Source: Acinetobacter sp. ANC 3929 (GTDB lineage Bacteria; Pseudomonadota; Gammaproteobacteria; Pseudomonadales; Moraxellaceae). From it: a stretch of DNA of 64,000 nt. Location: NCBI RefSeq assembly GCF_000369405.1, contig NZ_KB850000.1, forward strand, positions 558,001 to 622,000. Direction: 5' to 3'. Positions 9,010 through 16,404 of the stretch are shown in pieces. The notes beneath the pieces were generated by a model, which made no database searches, was not told where the DNA came from, and worked only from the letters and a program-made list of their open reading frames with translations. Every line of letters starts with the position of its first letter. Positions within the stretch are counted from its first letter, which is position 1. A program made the translations under genes and the position numbers.

Positions 9010-10407
9010 TTATAAATTTTGTCGTTCTATCTCTTGTTGAATCGCTTGAGATAGAACCTCAAAAACCTTGGGTTGCAATGATTGAGCGACATTAAAGCGA
9101 ATAAAGTTTTTAAAATTCTGACTTTGGCTGAATGCATTTCCTGGAGCCAAAATCACGCCATTTTCTAGACAGCGCTGTGCAATACGAGCTGTATCAAAAT
9201 GTTCTGGTAGTTCACACCAGACAAATATTCCTGCTGAGGGATGAGTCCAAGCCGTGATTCCCAATTTTTCCAGCTGCTTGATGGTTGCATCCATTGCTTT
9301 TGCCAAACGGACTTTCAACTCTTCTAGATATTTTCGATAGTTTCCATCGGTTAGTGCTGCGAATAAAATTTCAGAGGATAAATTACTGCCGCCAAAGCAA
9401 GTCGCGATTTTGATATCAGTTAAGTCTTCGATCCATTCTGGTTTGGTTGCAATATATCCAGTACGAACTGAGCCAGATAAAGTTTTAGAAAAACTGCCGA
9501 TGTGAATAACGCGCGATAAGCCATCCAATGCAGCAAGACGAGGGGCACTGTGCCGCTCTAGATCTGCAAAAATATCATCTTCAATTACGATCAGATTGGA
9601 TTGCTCAACCAGTTTTAAAACCTGATATGCAGTTGCTGCTGTCAATACGGCTCCTGTTGGATTATGAATACCTGAGTTGGTGATATATAAACGAGGATTG
9701 TGGTTTTGAATCGCGTGAGAAAAGGCTTCAACATCAGGGCCAGTAGGCGTATAAGGGACAGCAATGATTTGAATCTGATGGACTTTGAGCAAGGCATGAA
9801 AGTTAAAATAACAAGGATCATCCACTAAAACCACATCATTGGGTTTTAAGAAATAACGACAAATCAAGTCGATCGCCTGTGTACCAGAATCGGTTAATAA
9901 GATCTGATTGGGTCCTACTTCGATACCTTTACTTAATATTTTCCGTGAGAGCAACTCTCGTAATGGCGCAAGACCGAGTGGGGTTGAGTAGTCGGTCAAA
10001 ATATGTGGATTGGCTTTAGAAACTTTACGGATGGCTTTACGGATATTTTCATGTGGCATCCAGTCATCAGGCAACCAGCCACAGCCGGGTTTTAAAACGC
10101 CTTGTTTTGCTTCTAATGCCTGCCTTGAAATCCATAAAGGATCGATGCTTCGATCAATCTTAGGATGTATTTCAGAAATCGATAATGGGGCAAGTGGTCC
10201 TGCAACAAAAAAACCTGAACCTGTTTTCGCTTCAATAATTCCTTGCGAAGCAAGACGTTCATAAGCTTCAACAATTGTCGAAATAGATAAATGCAATGAT
10301 CCTGCCAAAGCACGTACAGAAGGCAAACGAGAGCCGGGAAGTAATGTACGCGTTTTAATCTGTTCATGGATGTGTTGCATCACGAAATCAATCTTTGTAC
10401 TTTTCAT
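9010..10407 (-). CDS. MocR-type regulator (GntR helix-turn-helix plus aminotransferase fold)
   Basis: A 465-residue chimera. Residues 1-70 form a GntR winged helix (LLPGSRLPSVRALAGSLHLS, STIVEAYERLASQGII). The rest is a class I aminotransferase-like domain with the PLP lysine in SFSKTLSGSVRTGYI and the TNSGIHNPTGAVL motif. Such proteins (PdxR, GabR, TauR) sense PLP-linked ligands rather than catalyse transamination. It is divergent from an EamA exporter gene, with a perfect palindrome between them, which suggests it controls that exporter and itself. The ligand is unknown. Confidence 0.9.
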   Translation of the reverse strand: MKSTKIDFVMQHIHEQIKTRTLLPGSRLPSVRALAGSLHLSISTIVEAYERLASQGIIEAKTGSGFFVAGPLAPLSISEIHPKIDRSIDPLWISRQALEAKQGVLKPGCGWLPDDWMPHENIRKAIRKVSKANPHILTDYSTPLGLAPLRELLSRKILSKGIEVGPNQILLTDSGTQAIDLICRYFLKPNDVVLVDDPCYFNFHALLKVHQIQIIAVPYTPTGPDVEAFSHAIQNHNPRLYITNSGIHNPTGAVLTAATAYQVLKLVEQSNLIVIEDDIFADLERHSAPRLAALDGLSRVIHIGSFSKTLSGSVRTGYIATKPEWIEDLTDIKIATCFGGSNLSSEILFAALTDGNYRKYLEELKVRLAKAMDATIKQLEKLGITAWTHPSAGIFVWCELPEHFDTARIAQRCLENGVILAPGNAFSQSQNFKNFIRFNVAQSLQPKVFEVLSQAIQQEIERQNL

Positions 10408-10441
10408 TACATTTAATCATTGACTGTATTGGTTATTGATG

Positions 10442-10467
10442 CAGTACAGTTATTTAAAATTGTACTG
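10442..10467. promoter_or_regulatory. Perfect inverted repeat in divergent MocR/EamA promoter
   Basis: CAGTACA at 10442-10448 is the exact reverse complement of TGTACTG at 10461-10467, separated by 12 bases. A further ACTGTA copy at 10423-10428 is in direct orientation with ACTGTA 10464-10469, 41 bases apart (about four helical turns). MocR proteins commonly bind direct repeats of half-sites, so these are candidate operator elements. The position in the 124-base gap between divergent starts supports this; binding is inferred. Confidence 0.55.
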
Positions 10468-10531
10468 TAGTGTGTATGGTGCATAAACCATAACACAGTT
10501 TAAATTCTTCACATAGATCTGGAGAATTTAA

Positions 10532-11395
10532 ATGAAAACTTTAAGTAGTGGTTGGATGAATGGGTTAATCGGCGTGATTATTTTTGCAGGCTCATTGCCT
10601 GCAACACGCGTTGCGGTTATGGATTTCAGCCCTACCTTTTTAACTGCTGCACGTGCTGCAATCGCAGGTATATTGGGGCTCGTACTCATCTTATTATCAC
10701 GGCAACAATTGCCAGAGCGAAAGGACTGGCTTCCTTTGCTTTACGTTGCCATTGGTGTCGTAGTTGGATTCCCACTGTTTACAGCCTTGGCATTACAGTA
10801 CGTAAGTGCTGCACATACCATCGTTTTTGTTGGATTATTACCCTTGGCAACGGCTATTTTTGGTGTATTACGGGGCGGAGAAAGACCGAATTTCGTATTT
10901 TGGCTATTTGCAATTTTGGGTGCATCACTGGTTTTTGGATATATGCTGATTCAAACTGGAAGTTGGGCATTCAATTACGGTGATATTTTTATGTTAGCCG
11001 CAATCTTACTGTGTGGTTTTGGCTATGCTGAGGGTGGCAAATTATCTAAGCATCTCGGTGGCTGGCAAGTGATTTGCTGGGCACTGATCATCACGTTACC
11101 GATTATGCTGCTCATTTCATATTTGTATATGCCTGTGAGCTTTGCACAAATTTCAACGTCGGCAAAATTTGGTCTAGCTTACGTATCTTTATTTAGTATG
11201 CTGATTGGGTTTTTCTTTTGGTACAAGGGCTTGGCACAAGGAGGAATTGCTACAGTAGGGCAACTTCAATTATTGCAACCAATCTTTGGTTTGATCATTG
11301 CAGCAGCTTTATTACATGAGCAAGTAAGCCCAGCCATGTTTGGTGTTACAATTGCAGTCATTGCCTGTGTAGCTTGTGCCAAGAAATTTGCTTAA
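10532..11395 (+). CDS. EamA/DMT-family transporter
   Basis: A 287-residue inner-membrane protein with about ten hydrophobic helices arranged as two EamA repeats (SLPATRVAVMDFSPTFLTAARAAIAGI in the first; FFFWYKGLAQGGIATVGQLQLLQPIFG in the second). GGAG precedes the ATG by seven bases. Members of the drug/metabolite transporter superfamily export amino acids and related metabolites. Divergent pairing with a PLP-binding MocR regulator points to an amino-acid or amine substrate, by inference. It ends eight bases from the convergent tusE gene. Confidence 0.88.
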   Translation: MKTLSSGWMNGLIGVIIFAGSLPATRVAVMDFSPTFLTAARAAIAGILGLVLILLSRQQLPERKDWLPLLYVAIGVVVGFPLFTALALQYVSAAHTIVFVGLLPLATAIFGVLRGGERPNFVFWLFAILGASLVFGYMLIQTGSWAFNYGDIFMLAAILLCGFGYAEGGKLSKHLGGWQVICWALIITLPIMLLISYLYMPVSFAQISTSAKFGLAYVSLFSMLIGFFFWYKGLAQGGIATVGQLQLLQPIFGLIIAAALLHEQVSPAMFGVTIAVIACVACAKKFA

Positions 11396-11403
11396 CTAAA
11401 AAA

Positions 11404-11715
11404 TTATAAGCAATTTGCAGGTTTAGGCACGCCAGCTAAACGACTCAAATGGCGAGCAACTAAACCTGTATTAAATTTTTGTTGTAGCTCCGCATTGTTA
11501 ATCTCGGGACTCACTGTTTTGATTAAAAACTTAATGAGTGGACGTGTGGCTGGTGAGTGCCCAAACTGTTGGTAAAATTGGCGTACAGCATGCAGAATTT
11601 CAAAATGCCAGTCTGTTAACTGTAAATCCAGAGAGGTTGCTAACTCTTGAGCGACGTCTTGATTCCAAATCGTGTAATCAACCAAATGACCGTCTTGATC
11701 TAACTCTAACTGCAT
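11404..11715 (-). CDS. tusE: TusE, DsrC-family sulfur-relay protein
   Basis: A small DsrC/TusE protein of 103 residues from ATG 11715. The chain ends PKPANCL, with the conserved penultimate cysteine that accepts persulfide from TusD and passes it to MnmA. TDWHFEILHAVRQFYQQFGHSPATRPLIK is the family core. A TTG at 11730 opens the frame earlier, but an AGG sits at the right distance before the ATG. It is the last gene of a tusD-tusC-tusB-tusE run; in E. coli tusE lies apart from tusDCB. Confidence 0.9.
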   Translation of the reverse strand: MQLELDQDGHLVDYTIWNQDVAQELATSLDLQLTDWHFEILHAVRQFYQQFGHSPATRPLIKFLIKTVSPEINNAELQQKFNTGLVARHLSRLAGVPKPANCL

Positions 11716-11754
11716 AAAATAGCCTAACAAAATTTTGAATGAATCGAATACATA

Positions 11755-12030
11755 TTATTTCAATGAAATACAGCGCTTAAATCTTAAAACCAAATCTGCA
11801 AATTGTGCATAGTTAATTTCCTGAATCTGGTCTTTCACGTCATCGGAAAGAAGGCTGTATTCACTGGTTAAACAATAAATGTTGTGATAAATCGTTGTAA
11901 TGGATGAAGGCACTAGAACAGCAGCATTACCCATAAGTACGATACAGTCATCAGATTGTGCCATTTTTACTAGATCAGACCAAATCAGATCAGCTGTAGA
12001 TTGAACTAAAATGAGTGTTGTATTTTCCAT
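11755..12030 (-). CDS. tusB: TusB, DsrH-family sulfur-relay subunit
   Basis: A 91-residue protein when started at ATG 12030 (MENTTLILVQST), preceded by AAGG; the TTG at 12048 would overlap tusC. DsrH/TusB-like features are the N-terminal hydrophobic strand and the SDDCIVLMGNAAVLV segment. The family is short and poorly conserved, so position within the tus cluster supports the call. It should be part of the TusBCD hexamer that shuttles sulfur for the 2-thio modification of tRNA wobble uridine. Confidence 0.82.
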   Translation of the reverse strand: MENTTLILVQSTADLIWSDLVKMAQSDDCIVLMGNAAVLVPSSITTIYHNIYCLTSEYSLLSDDVKDQIQEINYAQFADLVLRFKRCISLK

Positions 12031-12041
12031 AGCATGGCACC

Positions 12042-12392
12042 TTACCAATACAGAATATGGTCAAATGATTGAATAAACTCAGGATTCAGATCAATAAATT
12101 CAATGTCCTGATCGGTATTTTTGACTATGCTAAGCTGTTGATTTTTAGATTCAATTAGCAGTGGAGTTAAATCATAGAATTCGAAACTTTCGACCATGTT
12201 GGCTGCGATTTTGAACTCGTGTTTAAATTGATCAAATTCTAAATTATTGTTTAATAAGCTAAGAGCCGCACACTTTAATAATACTTTGACAGAAATACCA
12301 AAGGTTGCTAAAACCATAGTTGCGGACAAGCTTTCATTGATTTGCAAACTTGTTAAGTTAGGTTGCGTTAGGATGACGAGTACAGATTTCAC
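12042..12392 (-). CDS. tusC: TusC, DsrF-family sulfur-relay subunit
   Basis: A 116-residue DsrE/F-fold protein (KSVLVILTQPNLTSLQINESLSATMVLATFGISVKVLL). The N-terminal strand and the SLxxxEALxxALxxA-like helix are typical of TusC. It lies between tusD and tusB and would pair with them. No catalytic cysteine is required in TusC. Spacing to tusD is 43 bases and to the tusB start 11 bases, consistent with one transcript. Confidence 0.85.
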   Translation of the reverse strand: MKSVLVILTQPNLTSLQINESLSATMVLATFGISVKVLLKCAALSLLNNNLEFDQFKHEFKIAANMVESFEFYDLTPLLIESKNQQLSIVKNTDQDIEFIDLNPEFIQSFDHILYW

Positions 12393-12435
12393 ACAATTTA
12401 CCTTTTCAAAGCAACACTCTAGTAAAGAACTTTAA

Positions 12436-12804
12436 TTAAAATTGAATTAATCGAGAACAGTTTTGCACTGCGTCAGCAAGCTCTCCGAGACCAATTAATT
12501 CAAAGCCATTGGCTAAGTTGTGGTATTGAAGTGAATGACGTTTTGCATTGTCCGCATCAGTGATTCCCCGAGCAAGGGCAGCACTGACACAGACAGGGAG
12601 TCGGATGCCGAGCTTTTGCCATTCTTGTTTTAGATTGCGTTGATCATCAGGAAACCACTGTAAATCATTCGCAACCTGAACACCATCTTGGTAAAAGAAG
12701 ACACGAAATTCTTTATGCTTACTTTGTAAAGCTTGAGCTAAACCAAAAGCATGCCAAGCCATAATGGACGTAGGTGCAGAAGTAATTAGCAGTAGTGTAC
12801 TCAT
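12436..12804 (-). CDS. tusD: TusD, DsrE-family sulfurtransferase subunit
   Basis: A 122-residue protein from ATG 12804 (MSTLLLITSAPTS). The catalytic cysteine is Cys72 in LPVCVSAALARGI, as in TusD, where it carries the persulfide received from TusA. FRVFFYQDGVQVAND is the typical second strand-helix. The frame opens ten codons earlier, but that segment (MPTSTHSEYS) lies outside the fold. It is the first gene of the tus operon, divergent from the epimerase-like gene at 12874. Confidence 0.9.
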   Translation of the reverse strand: MSTLLLITSAPTSIMAWHAFGLAQALQSKHKEFRVFFYQDGVQVANDLQWFPDDQRNLKQEWQKLGIRLPVCVSAALARGITDADNAKRHSLQYHNLANGFELIGLGELADAVQNCSRLIQF

Positions 12805-12873
12805 TGAATATTCACTATGGGTTGAAGTTGGCAAAAATGATGATGGACAGATTTAAGGGAAGGTAAGTATACA

Positions 12874-13881
12874 ATGATTTTGGTGACAGGTGGTTTAGGC
12901 TTTATCGGTTCACACATTGCTTTGAGTTTATTGGCTCATGGGCAAGAGATTGTCATTGTAGATAACTTAGCTAATTCGACCTTACAAACGTTGGAACGCT
13001 TGGAATATATTTCGGGAATATATATTCCATTCGCGAAGCTTGATGTTCGGAATACACCAGCCCTGAATAAAGTTTTTGAGCAGTATTCAATTGATACTGT
13101 TATCCATACAGCTAGTTTTAAATCATTAGAAGAATCGGCTCTAAAACCTCTTGAATATTATAATGATAATGTTAGCAGCATTATGAGCTTATTAAGAGCA
13201 ATGCAACGAATGGGGGTGAGGCAGTTAATCAATTTGTCCAGTCTGGCGGTTTATGGCCAATCAAGTGCGGAACTTAAAGAAGAAACTGAGTTTAATTATA
13301 AATACTCGAATCCTTATGTTCGATCTCAGCAAATGGTTGAAGATATTATTGCAGATACTTATCGTGCAGACCCTGAATGGAGAGTTGTAAATCTGCGTCT
13401 GTCCAATATTGTGGGTGCATTTGAGCATGGTGTATTAGGTGAATTTGTCACGCAAATGCCTAAGAATATCGTGCCATTGGCTTTACAAGTTGCTGCTATG
13501 CAGCGTGAATGTATTGAATTGCAGAATCAGGCCCCGACTGCTGATGGAACAGTTGAGAGAAGCTTTCTGCATGTTTTAGATGCATGTAATGCCATTTTAA
13601 TGACCCTAAATTGGTTGAGTTCGCAGAATAACTGCATGGAGTCATTCAATATCGCACATTCACAAGTGACCTCTATCCAAAATTTACTCAATGAAATTGA
13701 GAAGGTCACTCAGGCCAAGGTAAATGTTCAGCCCGCAGTATTTCAGCATGATGAGATTGCACAATTAGGTGCAACAATAGAGAAAGCAGAGACGGTTCTT
13801 AACTGGTCACCAAAACGGCCTTTAACACAAATGATTGAAGATGAATGGCGCTTTTATCTGAATACCTTAAAAGGTAATTAA
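12874..13881 (+). CDS. GalE-like NAD-dependent epimerase/dehydratase with altered catalytic motif
   Basis: A 335-residue extended short-chain dehydrogenase. The NAD-binding motif TGGLGFIGSH is at residues 5-14, with IVDNLANS and the catalytic-type Ser in INLSSLAVYGQ. In GalE proteins the next motif is PYGRTK (YxxxK). Here it reads PYVRSQ, so Tyr148 is kept but the lysine is Gln152 (CAG, 13327-13329). The usual NDGxxxRDFIHV segment is replaced by ADGTVERSFLHVLDACNA. Overall length and fold are intact. It lies between tus genes and fumC, not in a polysaccharide cluster. Epimerase activity is doubtful; a nucleotide-sugar-binding or altered enzyme is possible. Confidence 0.8.
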   Translation: MILVTGGLGFIGSHIALSLLAHGQEIVIVDNLANSTLQTLERLEYISGIYIPFAKLDVRNTPALNKVFEQYSIDTVIHTASFKSLEESALKPLEYYNDNVSSIMSLLRAMQRMGVRQLINLSSLAVYGQSSAELKEETEFNYKYSNPYVRSQQMVEDIIADTYRADPEWRVVNLRLSNIVGAFEHGVLGEFVTQMPKNIVPLALQVAAMQRECIELQNQAPTADGTVERSFLHVLDACNAILMTLNWLSSQNNCMESFNIAHSQVTSIQNLLNEIEKVTQAKVNVQPAVFQHDEIAQLGATIEKAETVLNWSPKRPLTQMIEDEWRFYLNTLKGN

Positions 13882-13996
13882 GATAATGATTCTTATTTAC
13901 ATTTATTTCTGCTTTGATTAGGATAACGGCAACTAGCCAAAGCATCACTTTGCTTCAGCCCGTGAGAACTTTAACCAAATAGAGTAGAGGTTGTTT

Positions 13997-15391
13997 ATGC
14001 AAATGCGAATTGAACACGACACAATGGGTGACATTGAAGTTCCGAATGAAGCCTTATGGGGTGCGCAAACGCAACGAAGTTTACAGAACTTTAAAATTGG
14101 TCAAGAGCGCTTGCCACGAGCCATGATTCGTGCAATGGGTCTGGTGAAAAAAGCGGCTGCGATTACTAATGCTGAACTAAAACAACTTCCTGAAGAATTA
14201 AGCCAATATATCGTTGGTGCCGCTGAAGAAGTGATTGCTGGACAATGGGACTCACAATTTCCATTGGTGGTTTGGCAAACAGGTTCAGGTACACAAAGTA
14301 ATATGAACTGTAATGAAGTGATTGCAAACATTGCCAATCAAAAATTAGGACAAGTATTGGGTGCACAAAAACCAGTACATCCAAATGATCATGTCAATCG
14401 TGCACAATCAACCAATGACTCATTCCCAACCGCCATCCATGTGGCTGCAAGTATTCAAATCAATGAATTACTTATCCCAGCCGTTGAGAAGTTAAAAGAG
14501 ACTTTACAGCGTAAGTCAGAAGAGTTTGATGATATTGTCAAAATTGGTCGGACCCATTTGCAAGATGCGACCCCTTTGACCTTGGGACAAGAGTTTAGTG
14601 GTTATGTTTCACAATTAGAGCATGGTTTGAAGCGCTTACAGCAAGCTCTCTCAGGTTTGTATGAATTGCCTTTAGGTGGAACAGCGGTTGGTACTGGATT
14701 AAATGCACATCCCGATTATGCGGTTAAAGCAGCTGAGCAATTAGCAGAATTAACAGGTCTGCCTTTTGTGACAGCACCGAATAAGTTCGAAGCATTGGCA
14801 GGCCGTGATGCTGCAGTATTTGCTTCTGGTGCATTAAAAACACTTGCTGCTAGTCTGAATAAAATTGCCAACGATATTCGCTGGTTAGCGAGCGGTCCAC
14901 GCTGTGGATTTGGTGAAATTCGTATTCCAGAGAATGAACCTGGGTCAAGTATCATGCCAGGTAAAGTGAATCCGACCCAAAGTGAAGCAATGACTATGGT
15001 GGTTGCTCAGGTTTTAGGTAATGACACTACAATTAATGTGGCAGGTGCTTCTGGTAACTTTGAGCTGAATGTATTTATGCCTGTGATTGCTTATAACTTA
15101 CTGCAATCAATTCAGTTGCTTGGTGATGCATGTAATAGTTTTAATGACCACTGTGCGGTAGGTATTGAACCAAATCGTGACAAGATTGATCACTTCTTAC
15201 ATAACTCATTGATGCTGGTCACTGCGTTGAATCCTGTGATTGGTTATGAAAACTCTGCTAAAGTCGCGAAAACAGCTTATAAGGAAAATAAAACCTTGAA
15301 GCAAGTCGCGGTTGAACTTGGTTTAGTGACTGCCGAGCAATTTGATGAAGTAGTAAAACCTGAAAATATGGTTTCTCCAAATAGTAAGTAA
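13997..15391 (+). CDS. fumC: Fumarate hydratase class II
   Basis: A 464-residue iron-independent fumarase of the TCA cycle. The family signature [17 protein letters not shown] is present, with [21 protein letters not shown] and [20 protein letters not shown] forming the active site. AGAGG lies six bases before ATG 13997; a TTG at 13991 also opens the frame. A hairpin follows at 15410-15440. It is transcribed alone. Confidence 0.96.
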   Translation: MQMRIEHDTMGDIEVPNEALWGAQTQRSLQNFKIGQERLPRAMIRAMGLVKKAAAITNAELKQLPEELSQYIVGAAEEVIAGQWDSQFPLVVWQTGSGTQSNMNCNEVIANIANQKLGQVLGAQKPVHPNDHVNRAQSTNDSFPTAIHVAASIQINELLIPAVEKLKETLQRKSEEFDDIVKIGRTHLQDATPLTLGQEFSGYVSQLEHGLKRLQQALSGLYELPLGGTAVGTGLNAHPDYAVKAAEQLAELTGLPFVTAPNKFEALAGRDAAVFASGALKTLAASLNKIANDIRWLASGPRCGFGEIRIPENEPGSSIMPGKVNPTQSEAMTMVVAQVLGNDTTINVAGASGNFELNVFMPVIAYNLLQSIQLLGDACNSFNDHCAVGIEPNRDKIDHFLHNSLMLVTALNPVIGYENSAKVAKTAYKENKTLKQVAVELGLVTAEQFDEVVKPENMVSPNSK

Positions 15392-15409
15392 GTTCTTTAT
15401 TTGTAATAC

Positions 15410-15440
15410 AAAATCTCTCTTTTGTTAGGGGGATTTTTTT
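15410..15440 (+). terminator. Probable terminator of fumC
   Basis: AATCTCTC at about 15410-15417 can pair with GGGGGATT (partly through G-T pairs) across a T-rich loop, and seven T residues follow (15434-15440). The right arm AGGGGGA also sits seven bases before an ATG at 15441, so it could double as a ribosome-binding site for a longer form of the next gene. Confidence 0.6.
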
Positions 15441-15506
15441 ATGAGTAGTTTTTATAAAGTGAACTGCGTACAATACTCGTTTGATTTACCAGACTGTTGC
15501 TTCCTT

Positions 15507-15998
15507 ATGCTGAATATTTATTTAACGGATACAAAAACCAACATCCAGTTTTCTGATCTTCCAAATGAAAATCCTGTTAAGTTTCTGTTGAATTTAAAGA
15601 AAATTTTTCCGAGCACCGCTGATTTGTTGTTACCTGTATTACCAGAAGACAATGATTTGGAAAATGTAACTTGGGAAGCGACCTCTAAAGATTTTGAAAT
15701 TTTTAAAAAATTATTAGAAGGTTGGGGCATTATCGAATTACGATTAAGTGCGATTACCACTTATAAAGATAAAAACTTTGCCAATGAACTGGTAAAAAAA
15801 GCGCAAGTTAGACGTAAGCAAATTACCCAAAGTCAGCCACAATTATCACTTATTGCCTTGGATTATGTATTAATGCATGAGATTCATGCGCTAATCGATG
15901 CTGAACTGGTGATGATTGGTGAAAAATTCTATTTGCCAACATTACGTGAACTGTGGAAAGGACAGTTCCCAGAACAAATTTTGCAATGCAAATTTTAA
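15507..15998 (+). CDS. Conserved-looking protein of unknown function
   Basis: A 163-residue protein from ATG 15507 (MLNIYLTDTKTN). The frame opens 22 codons earlier at ATG 15441, which has the better ribosome-binding site but lies on the T-run of the fumC terminator. A TACAAT -10-like element at about 15469 would favour the shorter form. No signal peptide or membrane segment is visible. Notable stretches are FPSTADLLLPVLPED, a charged KKAQVRRKQITQ helix and LSLIALDYVLMHEIHALIDAEL. I do not recognise a domain. A strong terminator follows. Confidence 0.75.
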   Translation: MLNIYLTDTKTNIQFSDLPNENPVKFLLNLKKIFPSTADLLLPVLPEDNDLENVTWEATSKDFEIFKKLLEGWGIIELRLSAITTYKDKNFANELVKKAQVRRKQITQSQPQLSLIALDYVLMHEIHALIDAELVMIGEKFYLPTLRELWKGQFPEQILQCKF

Positions 15999-16003
15999 TG
16001 TTG

Positions 16004-16030
16004 AAAAGCAGACTTTAAGTCTGCTTTTTT
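16004..16030. terminator. Rho-independent terminator
   Basis: A near-perfect palindrome, AGCAGACTT facing AAGTCTGCT, is flanked by AAAA on the left and six T on the right. It ends the unknown gene stopping at 15998 and isolates the glycine riboswitch transcript downstream. Confidence 0.9.
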
Positions 16031-16137
16031 TATACTGAAGCTCATTTTAAATCGCATAAATCTTAATCTACAAACAATTACAAGAATTTAGTGTCTGTAT
16101 TTTTATGCGGCATATATATTGCTTATATGGATATAAA

Positions 16138-16360
16138 TATTATTGCGGGAGAGAAGTTCTTCAATGGACTCGCCGAAGGAGCAACGACCCCGGAAACTCT
16201 CAGGCAGAAGGACTGTAATAATAGAAATACAATCTGGAGAGCAGTGCTCAACTTGTAGAAATTAACAACCATTTACTTCTATGATAAACACTCACCGAAG
16301 GGGAAGGCTAAATGATTAATTGGTAATCATCTGCCAAAACTCTCAGGTACCATGACAGAT
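16138..16360 (+). promoter_or_regulatory. Tandem glycine riboswitch
   Basis: Two gcvT-type aptamers are visible. In the first, P1 pairs TATTATT (16138-16144) with AATAATA (16217-16223), enclosing GGGAGAG, CCGAAGGAGCAA and GGAAACTCTCAGGCA. In the second, P1 pairs ATCTG (16232-16236) with CAGAT (16356-16360), enclosing GGAGAG, CACCGAAGGGG and AAAACTCTCAGGTA. Its P3 arm is extended by ATGATTA/TAATCAT. The eight-base linker is usual for cooperative tandem glycine riboswitches. It lies 45 bases upstream of the DadA-type gene. Confidence 0.93.
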
Positions 16361-16366
16361 GGGGCT

Positions 16367-16398
16367 ATGCATTAAGAAATGTTATGCATTTCTAGGAG
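16367..16398 (+). promoter_or_regulatory. Candidate expression platform of the glycine riboswitch
   Basis: Two mutually exclusive hairpins can form just before the start codon. ATGCAT 16367-16372 can pair with ATGCAT 16384-16389, or AGAAATG 16375-16381 can pair with CATTTCT 16387-16393. The second stem ends directly at the AGGAG ribosome-binding site (16394-16398). No T-run terminator is seen, so control of translation initiation is the likelier mode. Confidence 0.5.
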
Positions 16399-16404
16399 TT
16401 TGCT

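Noticed and set aside
10552..10983. 143-codon plus-strand frame inside the EamA transporter gene
   Set aside because: It is Cys/Arg/Ile-rich in the way of an out-of-frame membrane-protein gene and lacks a ribosome-binding site.
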